Positions 25,554 through 36,400 of a DNA stretch of 64,000 nt are shown here, in pieces. The number at the start of each line of letters is the position of its first letter. Position 1 is the first letter of the stretch. Position numbers and translations under genes: made by a program. The notes under the pieces are model-generated. The model did not search any database, had not been told where the DNA came from, and worked only from the letters and a program-made list of their open reading frames with translations. The DNA comes from Argopecten irradians. Taxonomy: Eukaryota; Mollusca; Bivalvia; Pectinida; Pectinidae. The stretch is taken from NCBI RefSeq assembly GCF_041381155.1, contig NC_091143.1, positions 36,260,679 through 36,324,678 of the forward strand. The letters run 5' to 3'.

Positions 25554-26154
25554 AAGCCCTTCTTGATTCGTGAGTATGAAAATTACGACTCATTTAACTT
25601 TAAAATCATACAATATTTACTTACAGTAATATCGATCAGATCATTTTCATTGAACATCAATTCTCTGTGTTGGTCTGATGGCTGTTGAAACTGATAAAAT
25701 TGCATATTAACAACGGAGATGAAACAATTATTAGATTGATACGAAAAGTGACGCACGGAGATGACTTCAATTGGCATTCACGGCATGTACACTCACCATA
25801 TACATTAATAATACAGATGAGTGAGGACGTCCTTATTTGTAGCAAAATAAATACCTGTCGATAGAATAAAACATCCTGCTATTATCAAAAGTGATGGCAT
25901 CAAAAATAGAGATTCATATTATATCAACAATACGAGAGATAAAGCATTTGTCATTAAACCTCTTCAGCAAAATCGATTATTGTAGGACAATAGTTTGGCT
26001 AGTTACAGGTATTATATTTACAAGTATGGAGTACATATATAGCGATGATAGTAACAAATATATGATAAAGAGTTGAAAGGGTAGACAATGCCCGTTTGTA
26101 ACAATTTACCAATGAAAACACGAAAATTCGACATCATAACTTGGATGAAGTAAT

Positions 26155-26160
26155 TATATA
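26155..26160 (+). promoter_or_regulatory. Candidate TATA element of the PAN-fibrinogen lectin gene
   Basis: TATATA lies 73 bases before the chosen ATG at 26233, a spacing similar to that of the TATA box in the MAM-mucin gene. The surrounding DNA is AT-rich, so chance is possible. Confidence 0.3.
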
Positions 26161-26232
26161 GGCGTTGAAGTGAACCATATACCTAAATGCAGTTCTAGTG
26201 ATATTCGAGATTTACCAGTCTTTAACGATGCG

Positions 26233-29200
26233 ATGGGTGCAATAGCTGACCTCGTTGTCATATTAGGAATGCTTTCTTTGGATGCCGAAGCCAACACCGA
26301 GTGTCAATTGTTTACCAGAATATTGCATGTAGGTCAACATGATTTCAGTTCATATAGACTAAGTTCTAACATTGGAATCCCTTACGCGATAAAATGTGCT
26401 GCTTATTGTAAAATGGAAGACTGCCTCTCCTTTTCATATGAAGAGGAAACTATGACGTGCGACACCTTTTCTAGACCTATTGGTGAGGAAGACAACGCAG
26501 GTGTGTCGACACCACCAGTTTACTACTCAAAAGTCACGGGTAAGACGATAGCTGTAATATTAATTGTTGCTCAAATGACTTCTAGACAGATAATGGTGTC
26601 GCCTCCTAGTAAAACAAATACTGAAAAACAACTTAATTCTGCATGCACTTTAACAGGCGATAAGAATTCGTGAAAATCATTGTAAACCTACTTTTTTCAG
26701 TACAGAGTTGATACAGTTTAACCATATTAATCTTAATTGCGAAATCATATCGCCGTGAAAAAAGGTTAGGTATGAACACGTAAACATAAGTCAACGAGAA
26801 AATAAGTTGGTTAACATTGCGAAAAAAGATGTTCTGTATTTGCATATTACAGAGTTATCTGTCCTTGAGGGTAGGTATTGATTCTGACGTCATTTGCTTG
26901 TGAGCGTAATGTCATACTTTTCGGAGAAAACAACGTAAGTCCCACTATGTAACCTTACCAAGCGCAATCTGCATTCATATAGTCTATGAACCGCAGCCGC
27001 TTATTATGACGTCATTATCATTGTAAAGTCATAATTGTCGTACAAGCGATCACAGAAAATGGTTGTTCAAATGGCTTTTTCATCCTTGACGATAACGAAA
27101 GATGCAGAATCCTTTGAGATTTAATCATAAAATTGAAACCAAATGTTAATACATTTATAAGTATTGAACGTCTTTCAATTGGTATTTATGGCCCAAAGGA
27201 ATACAAACTGAACATAGGCAAATCCAACATGAAGCGTTTGCGCGCTTCATCGAACTTGCCTTTATATAGTTGGCATTCATTTGGACTATGAATGCCAATA
27301 GAAAGGCGTTCAATGCTTACTTAAATGACGTAACAATCGATACCTACCCGCAAGAAAGCTAACTCGGTATTATCAAAAGACGGAATAACATAGCAGGACG
27401 TTTTAGTCGTGTCAACTGGGACATTATTATGACTGTGCATGATATGTGCATTGATGATGTATCAAGTTCGGATATTTTGTTGACACTATCGAATATGCCA
27501 TGTGTCCTACTTCGGAATCACAATGATGTTTTTAGGTAATTCCTATTTCATAATTTCTTTTTACAGAGTTAAACAGCTGTGGTAAACTTCCCATCGGATC
27601 TCCTTCTGGTATATACAGTATCACTTTGAAAAGTGGAGACGTCCAAACATTATTCTGCGATGTGGACACGGCTGGTGGACCATGGACTGTGAGTATAGGC
27701 CTTACTGTTATATGTTATCATCTTATTTCATTTTTTTTTATTTTCGCGCGTACAATAGTGTAAACCAACTTTCTTTCGTGTGCGTTTTTTTTCGCGAATA
27801 TCGCGACCCAAGTAAATTCGCGAAAGTTTGTCTCCGCGAATTACCATTAACATCATAGGTATTTCTGGATAGTTTTAAAATCCGCGAATATTATTATTCG
27901 CGAACCTGTTTTAAAAATGTAAAGGTTTCTTAAAAACATTAATAGCAAAAGAAAATACATATCGATGGTCCCAAATGTGGTAACACCACCAAACATAAAG
28001 ATATCATTCGTAATATATAACAGTGAAGATTCACTTCGCAGTTTTGCCGTCCGGTGCAGTGATATTCAATTACCGCGCGGTATTTAGGACGACGGCGGGA
28101 AATATAGACGACCAGCGTTATGAAAATAAACATTTTAATCATTCTATCTTTTTCCAGATGATGATGATGATAAGTGTAGTATTAAAGATACGTTAATAAC
28201 TTTCGTGACTCTACAAAATTATCGATCTCGTTTTACATTCCTATTTAAAAAAAAATAAAAGCCGTTTCGGAAAGGTGGTTTACAGTATTTCGCGTCATAG
28301 TTATTTTCATCATATTCGTGAATACATAAATTCGCTATTAAATGTTCTTACTGACATTTATGTTTTCATATTATACATTTTACACAATTATTAGCGAAAC
28401 ATTTCGCGTTCAAGCTCTAGCAAAATAACGCGAAAATGTGTGTCTCACGAATATAAAGTGATTAACAGTATAAGATGCAATTTAATTTATTTCATTCTGA
28501 TTGAATTATTTATCGGTAGGACTAAAACCGAGACATTTTCTTTGAATGTACTATAAAAACGAGGACAGCTTTGGTCTATACCTGTTTAAGTTTTAAAATT
28601 TATACATTCTTTGTAGAGAAGCTTGCATATTATATATTGGTAAATAAATTTCAACTGTAGTTGAAGATTTTTCAATATGTAGATATTTGTTTACTTAAAA
28701 CGGAGGTGCAATATCCTTAACGTATATACATGTCTGTTGAATGACGCTTTATTTCAACAGTTATAGCATAATATGAATTCCAATCCTCCAATCGGAACTA
28801 TCCTGGTATCGCTTACTGTGACATGGAAATCATATTCGTGTTTACTTTCTTTCGTGGTTTGAATATTTTTTCGCGGACAGAAATATCCATGGTTCTTTGT
28901 AACAATTTATGCTACTATTGTGTTGAACAATTTCGTTGTCTTTCATATTCATAATAGCAACCACGAATGCAACTAATATTATGTACATTTTGCAACAGCG
29001 ATTCCCATTACTCTAATGATAATCGTGATCTGCATTATGAGCCAATAAATGCAGCCTAGACTTGGTGTAGTAATATCTACATAAATGGATGTGACTCTTG
29101 TTTACTGACACCATGTTAGTCCGCGCGGGAAAATTGACATTGTAGTTGAATGAACCAGTATGGTTATGAAACTTATAAAAATATCTTTTAAATGTCTGGA

Positions 29201-31938
29201 TAAATGAAAGTAAATTGAAAAGCTATTGAAAAACATTTAGATTTTGTTTTCATTTCAATTTTTCATAGGGAATATTTTTATCATATTGAACTTGGGTGTT
29301 GAAGTTAAATGTCTGATGCGGGAAATTAAAATGTTCACTTGCATCTAAATTATGTTTGACTTTGAACTAGAAAGTAAAATGTAAATATAACAATAAAGGA
29401 TTGTTAGATTGCATTTATTGGAGATATAATTGCATTTATATCTCCAATAAATGCAATCTAACAATCCGTTAATTGTTAAATAAATACACTGCAGTATATA
29501 TTATGTAAACTGCAAAAAACGCCCAATATATGTATACTATGTAAAATATAAATAAGGAATGCTAGTCTCTCATTTCACGAAGGTTATACAAAAACGAACA
29601 CTCGGCAATGCTGACTTCTACCGTAACTGGTCGGACTACCAAAGTGGATTCGGGGATCTCAACGGAGACTTCTGGATAGGTAGGCAACAAATTACATTAC
29701 AAACTCTGTTCGATTTATATGTCGACAGACGTTTCAAACGGTTGGTTTGGGCAACTCTATCTATAATTAGAACGTCCTATTTGATCAGTGGTAAATTATT
29801 TTTTTTGTAGTGTGAATATCTATATAAACGTACTTTATCTTTATATTTGTAAAAATAAATGTTATGATTAATTTTCCTTGTACTTGTAATAAATTGAAAC
29901 TCATTCCATCTACATATAAAACATTGTTTATGAACCTATCTGTAAAGAGGACATTAACGAAAATTGACTGATTAGAAACTAATGAATAGATATTAATCTC
30001 CGTTAATCTTATAGGCAATGATGTCCTGTACCTCCTGACCAATACTCAGAGAACTTTACGTGTGGAGTTACAGGCCTGGGACGGCATCAGGGCGCATGCT
30101 CAGTATTCAACGTTTATTGTAGGAAACGAGAGTACAAATTACAAACTGACAGTGCAGGATTTCTCCGGAAACGTATCGTGTAAGTCTGAACTCGATGTTG
30201 TAAAAACAATTTTATGCGATTTTTCAAATGAACTACAATGTAGACCACATTACATTCAAAGCAACAAACTCATTACCTATTAAAAAAATATATCAATTAA
30301 AAATTCTTTAAACAATAAAATGTAGCCAAATGGGCCATAATGAAGCCAATCCAGGTGGATGATAAACATAATGACGTCAGTCAGTGGCGTTCATATTCTG
30401 ATAATCATACAGTTGTACAAGTGTATTCCAATCTGGTTAACCACAGGCGTCTGCATTTGGTTTTGGAAAAATTTAATAACCTACACCTACTATATGATAT
30501 AGTAGGGAAAAGCTATTTTATTTTTCCAAACCAGATGCAGACGCCTGTGGGTTAACATAGATAAAACGGAAAACTAAAAGCACATTGAAAATATGTTTCA
30601 GACGAATCGAAGTACACAAGGAAGTATGCTATGATTGTTATCGAATCTGATGTAAAATCTGATCTTTTTTTAAAATTCTTTCGGACGAGTCTCTTTTGTA
30701 TACTTAAGAAGTAAAGAAACTGATTTTGTTGTTGTTATTGAAAATGGGTAAAATTTGAAATATTTCAAATTTGGAATGAAATGAGACCTGTAATCAGTTT
30801 TTATAATTTTAGGCTTGTTTGAAATAGAACCATTGCACATAGAACAAAATGAACCAATTAAAGAAAGCTCCTTAAATGACTGGTAAAACAATAAAAAAAA
30901 CGCGATGAAATTTAGAAACGGTCTAAAATCGTGTTGAGTGACAAAATTAATTGGTTTACAGTTCAAGTTCTGTTAAATTCGATGCTTTGTATTACCATAA
31001 CGGGCAGACCTTCTCCACGTTTGACCACGACAGCAGGGACAATTCAATTTGATGCGTTTAGCTGTTTAAATTTGTCTTAAATGATTGGTAATACATTAAC
31101 CGAGAAATCGCCCACCAAAAGAATGATCTATGTCTGACAATGGAAAGCGGGATAATTTCTCTGCTTTTCAAACTTCTGATATCAAAATACAAGATGGCTG
31201 CCTGGTGGCCATCTTGCTGATGGATATGTCCCAAAATGCCATATGCATAACTAGGACCTATGTGGAGCCTAAACATATCGAATTTGAGAAAGATCCCTTC
31301 AGTACTTTCTGAGTAATAGCGGTAACAAACTTCAAATATAAAAGTCCAAGATGGCTGCCTGTCCGCCATATTGTTGACCAATCGGTCCTAAAATACAATA
31401 TACACAACTAGGATCCTTTAAGGAATCTAAATGTGAGACATGAGACAGCTTCCTGAAGTGCTTTTGACAAATAATAGTAACAAGAATTTACAAGAATTGT
31501 TAACTGACGGAAGGACGGACTGAGGACGGCCATGGACAATGGTGATTTGAATAGCCCACCATCTGATGATGGTGAACTGAACTTAAATGTGATGAAAATT
31601 AGAAACATTCAAAAATCTTGTTGTGTCACAACATTATAATTAGTTTTAACAAAATTTACACGAGTTTACAGTTTAAAGTTTCATTCACAGTTGATGCTAT
31701 GTCTTACCATAATGGTCAGCCCTTCACTACGTTTGACCGCGACAACGACAGCAGGGACGATTCAAACTGCGCTCACGTCCGCGCTGGGGCTTGGTGGTAC
31801 AAAAACTGCTGCAAATCCAACCTCAATGGTCGTTTCCAAGAGGACAATGGCGACTCCGCCTCATCCATGTTTTGGCGCGACTTTCCTTCCGGTCGTGTGC
31901 GCGCTCCATTAAATATGTCCAAGATGATGATTCGATAG
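26233..31938 (+). CDS. Secreted PAN/apple plus fibrinogen-related domain lectin (5 exons)
   Basis: Exons are 26233-26539, 27567-27688, 29583-29679, 30015-30179 and 31691-31938 (TAG). All are GT-AG and in phase (1,0,1,1), giving 312 residues. Residues 1-20 form a signal peptide (MGAIADLVVILGMLSLDAEA). Residues ~24-100 have the PAN/apple cysteine pattern (CAAYCKMEDCLSFSY...C). From C107 the fibrinogen-related domain runs to the end: SGIYSI, FCDVDTAGGPWT, WSDYQSGFGDLNGDFWIG, then the calcium-site DRDNDSRDD, NCA, GAWWYKNCC and SNLNG blocks. Bivalve fibrinogen-related proteins bind acetylated sugars and act as haemolymph pattern-recognition lectins; that role is inferred. The start codon is the first in-frame ATG preceding the signal sequence; an upstream GTG was ignored. 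Candidate poly(A) signals occur only near 32430. Confidence 0.9.
26852..27365. mobile_element. MITE with ~40-bp terminal inverted repeats (family C)
   Basis: The left end GAGTTATCTGTCCTTGAGGG and onward matches the reverse complement of the right end through GGGTAGGTAT and ACGTCATTT. The element is 514 bases long in intron 1 of the lectin gene and encodes nothing. It also contains an internal inverted pair around GGCATTCATTTGGACTATGA. Confidence 0.7.
27740..27916. repeat. CGCGAA-type dispersed repeat
   Basis: TTTCGCGCGTACAATAGTGT, TTCGCGAAAGTTTG, CCGCGAATTACCATTAAC and ATTCGCGAACC motifs. It continues after the inserted MITE (28280-28470: TTTCGCGTCATAG, AACGCGAAAATGTG), suggesting one element interrupted by another. 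Confidence 0.5.
27917..28275. mobile_element. MITE family A copy 2, lacking intact ends
   Basis: The interior is collinear with 25160-25540 (AAAGGTTTCTTAAAAA, TTGCCGTCCGGTGCAGTGAT, CCGCGCGGTATTTAGGACG, GCCGTTTCGGAAAGGT). The terminal AGGCCC and TTAA are missing on both sides. It is a decayed copy in intron 2 of the lectin gene. Confidence 0.75.
29398..29467. repeat. Perfect 31-bp palindrome with 8-base spacer
   Basis: Arms beginning GGATTGTTAGATTGCATTTA and ending as its exact reverse complement flank a short AT spacer. It lies 115 bases upstream of exon 3 of the lectin gene and could form a stable hairpin in the pre-mRNA near its acceptor. Confidence 0.85.
30434..30556. repeat. Foldback element
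   Basis: Arms GGTTAACCACAGGCGTCTGC... and its near reverse complement ...GCAGACGCCTGTGGGTTAAC bracket an AT-rich centre, in intron 4 of the lectin gene. Confidence 0.75.
30978..31052 (+). pseudogene. Decayed duplicate of lectin exon 5 (start of the fibrinogen C-lobe)
   Basis: The stretch matches the first ~70 bases of exon 5 (31691 onward): it encodes FDALYYHNGQTFSTFD in place of FDAMSYHNGQPFTTFD, then diverges and meets a stop before the disulphide and sugar-site motifs. Upstream intron sequence (GGTTTACAGTT) is also related. There is no intact acceptor directly before it. It is an exon duplicate that has decayed. Confidence 0.75.
31060..31605. repeat. Dispersed CAAGATGGCTGCC repeat (copy 1)
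   Basis: Internal ~140-bp units carry CAAGATGGCTGCCTGGTGGC, GATCCCTTCAGTACTTTCTG and ACGGACTGAGGACGG, ending CACCATCTGATGATGGTGAA. The same organisation recurs at 35146-35700 and, decayed, at 59195-59360. It lies in intron 4 of the lectin gene. Confidence 0.75.
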
Positions 31939-32450
31939 ACACAATCTCGGTACCTGTGAGCAATCGTGTTACTGCAGGTGTTGAATTCTCTACATTACGA
32001 TGGTATTTAATTCCAGATGATTTGAAGAGGTTAGTGTTGAAGACAGTCGTTACCTTTATCGATATATCCCTTTCTCTGATTGGTCATCAAACTTTACCAG
32101 TCCATTCCTGCTTGATTTGATTGTTTGTAGTTTAATGTTAATATTTAGGTTTAATTAACTTTACTAGCAAGTTACTCCTTCCTGTTTATCACATGCTTGA
32201 AACCGGAGCCAATCATTGCATTTGTCGTCGACAACTGCCCCATTGGCATATTTGCACAATATACACGTAATTTATCTACAAGCGGTACTACAAGCATGAT
32301 AGTGAAGTAATTTGTAGTAGACTGAAGAATAGCCTTGGAAAATATGTTGTGGTGAAAGTACCTTCTGGTTTTGAAGTCAGCACCTGTACCGTAATATGTC
32401 ATGCTATTGCATTGATTATAGAGTTTCTCAATAAAAACAATTAATTTAAT
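31939..32450. other. 3' UTR/spacer of the lectin gene
   Basis: No coding exon is seen. The first plus-strand AATAAA-like signals after the stop are near 32430 (CAATAAAAAC) and 32452 (AAATAAAG), so the 3' UTR may be about 500 bases long, or a non-canonical signal is used. Confidence 0.4.
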
Positions 32451-32457
32451 AATAAAT

Positions 32458-32640
32458 AAAGACTTTATAGCACCTGTGACCACAGGAGTTTGACGTTCTG
32501 TCCATAATATATAGTACAAAATATATATATATAAAAAATACCCCTATATACTATATAAAAACACGTATATAGGGGTATATTTTTATATATATTTGTACTA
32601 TATATTATTGACAGAACGTCAAACTCCTGTGCTGTGACAT
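32458..32640. repeat. Large AT-rich foldback element
   Basis: Outer arms ACAGGAGTTTGACGTTCTGT and reverse complement, then inner ATATAT and TATAGGGGTATA arms, form an almost continuous ~85-base stem between the convergent lectin and ELP1 genes. Confidence 0.8.
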
Positions 32641-33255
32641 AAGAAATAAAACAACTTAATGTTCAGATTCTGTGTACACTACAGCCGACACCAACTATCT
32701 GACAGAAACCTATGGTTTGTCGTCCACAGTTAGTTATTGTAGCAATACCATTAGGCAAAAAAAAATAATGTCTGTTTAAGGTTACATTGGCAAAATAAAT
32801 AGGGTTGGTAGGTCGGGGGATTTTTTTTTCTTCAGTGTCTTTCATTCTAAAATAATGGCAGGAACCAAAGTCTGAAATCGAAATCCCGACTTTTAATTTT
32901 TTTTCGCAGAAAAATGGAAAAAAAAATGAGGGTCGGTCGGGTAACAGACATATCATTTTTTTGGCCTTATCATGTTGGTGTGGATTTATAATTTATCAGG
33001 TTTAAAGGAGTTATATGCCATATTTGGAAGACTTGTTATGACTAATACGACATGTAAGACAGCCAGGGCACTGTTGATCTGATCAGGATCTTATTTCATG
33101 GGAAGGTCCTTAGTGCTGGGTTGTTCAGAGAAGGTATTGCCATGTCAATGAGCTTTGTCAGAATATAGAAATCAGATCACCATTCTTATACATGAATTGT
33201 TTAATTAATCGGCCATATTATTTTCAAATGTTCCCATTAATTTTAAAGAGACATA

Positions 33256-33261
33256 TTTATT
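33256..33261 (-). terminator. Candidate poly(A) signal of ELP1
   Basis: Minus-strand AATAAA lies about 150 bases beyond the ELP1 stop codon at 33414. It is the first canonical hexamer in a sensible position. Confidence 0.45.
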
Positions 33262-33413
33262 TACCTTCATTCTATACATTAAGACATCCTTAAGTACAGA
33301 TATCAAACATTAAATGTTTATAACCTCGATATTTCCCATTCAAGTCATGTCCTCCATTCACTTAGAATTGAATATTGCACTAGCTATATATTAGTTCCAT
33401 AGAGATAACAGAG

Positions 33414-36400
33414 TCAAGTCTTGGCAGAACCTGAGTCCAACACATGCAGTTTCCAGCTGACTTCCTTACGGAGATTTGGCGGTATACGAATAACTGGATC
33501 TGTAACATACATATATAAGGAGTAAGGGTCAAAGAAGTAATATCAACAGGATTTTCCAGATGACACGGGATCCACACGGTTCAAATTACTTCTTTGTCCC
33601 ATATATTAGGAGTAAGAGACAGAAATTGAAAGCAAAAGAAACTAGATACATTATATAATTGTAGTGCTGGACTGGACTGCTTCATTTGATATGTACTATA
33701 TGTACCAGAATTTGGAGGGTCCCTGATAGGAATACATGTTTCTCTCCTATGTAAAATATTTCATTTAACACCTTTTTAACTTTACAGACGTGTCAGGTTC
33801 AGTGCCAAGGAATGTCTGAAACCTTGACTTCCAGAGGTGAAGGGTTAGGAGGTTAAATATCAGAAAACCTTAACCTATATAAGACTTTTAATTAGCGTCC
33901 AACACTGGTTATTAAGTTATTTTGTATATTAAAGGTGACAAATGGTAATTTATATCTATTAAATACAGGAGAAGATGAATGAGTATTTTTTTCCTTCAGT
34001 AACAAAAGTTATTTACTTTGCATTATTGCTATCATTATTAAGTTTTAGCTTTCTATTTCATTTCAGAACAAAAGTAATTAATTGCATTTGGAAAAAACTC
34101 TATGGAATGTGGTACTGATAGTGCAGACGTTAAAAGCAAAACAAAGCTTAATTATGTCAACAAGCAAAAAACCAGATTATTACATATTTTGACATTTGAA
34201 TGTATCTTGTATATGTTTTTTAACAGGTGACTTACCTAGTTTTTCCTGAGAACTTGTCAGAGTTTGGCCGCGCTGAACTGCTTGTGCTATACTGTTGGCT
34301 GTAGTTAATGGTCCAAGTGTCTGTACAGTGATAGATGTTTTTAAATCATGATTAATTATCTCCATAGGAATTGAATTTCAAATGAAATAAATTTTCCAGA
34401 TTTTGGCAAATAAGTTTTGCCTTTAAGGAAATCATATATTTGCTTCAAACAAATTTATATTATTTGCTATAAAACTCCTCTATATAATGGACAATCGTTT
34501 ATAAAGGACAGACTTATGCCTCTCTACAAGTCCCTAGGCTGAAAACCTGCGAATTATAATCCCTATTGGGTATAATTTACTATTTAATTGACCTTGGTAT
34601 AAAGAACACCTGTCTATAAAGGATATTTTGCTATATTTACAGTTTGCACTGACATGGACTCAATTACCATGCTTTGTAGTATTATCATTTTCAGTGTATA
34701 ATGATAGTACAACACGTGCAGCGATTCTATTGTTACGAGAATAGTTGCTGGCGTAGCAATGCAGGGTCATGACCCCACTTTTGGTGGGAAAATATGAATG
34801 ACTCGATTCAAGAATAGATAATATTGATTTACGTGAAAAACTGTTAATATAAGGAATATATTTTTATTTTGTTGAGGTTATGAGGTAATAATGATATGGA
34901 GCCCGTGTAAATTTTATGTAACCCGGCCTGGCTTCGCCGGGGTTACATAATTTACACATGTTCCATTATCATTATACACTCATAACCTCAACAAAATAAA
35001 AGTCTATTCTTTAAATGTCCCTTTGGTGTCCTTTATAGACAGGTTTTACTGTACTACACTATATTCCCTTACACATTACTGTATAACAGGAAAGATTTGT
35101 GTAAAAATGTTCTTTTCGTGGTTGTCAATTAATCACCAATACAAACAAGAGATCCTGGAGGGATCTTTGCGCCCACCAAAGAACAATCTACGTCTGACAA
35201 TGGAAAGAGGATCTTTTCTCTGCTTTTCAAACTTTTACTACATATTACTATATATTAAATTTGAGACAGATTGATTCAGTACTCTCTGAGATATATAACA
35301 CTAACAAACTTCAATAATCAAAATTCAAGATGGCTTCCTGGTGGCCATCTTGTTGACCGATCAGTCCCAAAATGCAATACGCACAACAAGGGCCCTAGGG
35401 GAACCTACATATGAAATTTGAGAATGATCCCTTCAGTACTTTCTGATAAATAGCGATAACAAACTTTGAATATCAAAATCCAAGATGGCTTCCTGGTGGC
35501 CATCTTGTTGACCAATTGGTCCCAAAATGCAATATGCACAACTAGGGCCCTAGGAGAACCTACATATGAAATTTGAGAAAGATCCCTTCAGCACTTTCTG
35601 TGAAATAGCGATAACAAGAATTGTTAACGGACAGACGGACGACGACGGACCGGACAGAAGGATGGACCATGGACGAAAAGCGATTTAAAAAGTTCAAATT
35701 TTTAAAAGTTTGGAAGTTACAAACCATGAAAAAAAGTTTCCACAAACATTTCATGTTTTACAGTAAATAGACATCAAATAACTCTGATCAATATAAATAA
35801 TATAAGACTCACAGGCTGAAATTCTCTCTCCTCGTCTCCATCTCTCCAGATCTCTGGAATTCCTCTCTCTATCAGGGTAAGGAGCTGGTCGTACGTTCTC
35901 TGTAACTCTGCGGCCTGTTTGTCATGGTGAAACTGTAGCAGAGCTCTCAGTAATGCATTTGTCTCCTCTGTAAAATACAGATTATGGGGATATGAATTAT
36001 GCTTTTTACAGGAAGTTAATTCGCTTATAGCATATTTTTTTGAGGTTTGACTGAGGATGTCTATTATCTAAGAGAAATCTGCTGATAAAAACAAATCATG
36101 GAGTGGTGGCTCGTGTTTCATATGATGTACATAACAAGGCTTTACTGCATACCTAGTCATGTGATACAGTCACAAATCTAGAGAACACAAATAAACCAGT
36201 TGGGATCATCACAGATGAGAGATCAGTATTCACACATGACATGTACAACTAACAGTATTTCCCTCTATAAGCAAATGAATGATACTAAATTATCTATCAC
36301 GTGTGTGTGCTTGTTTGTTTGTTTGATTAATTAACGTCCTATTAACAGCTATGGTCATGTAAGGACAGCCTCCCATGTATGCGGTGTGTTGCGTGTATGT

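Noticed and set aside
31058-31381. 107-codon minus-strand frame
   Set aside because: Lies in a dispersed CAAGATGGC repeat also found at 35146-35700; related peptides appear at each copy but are broken, with no recognised domain.
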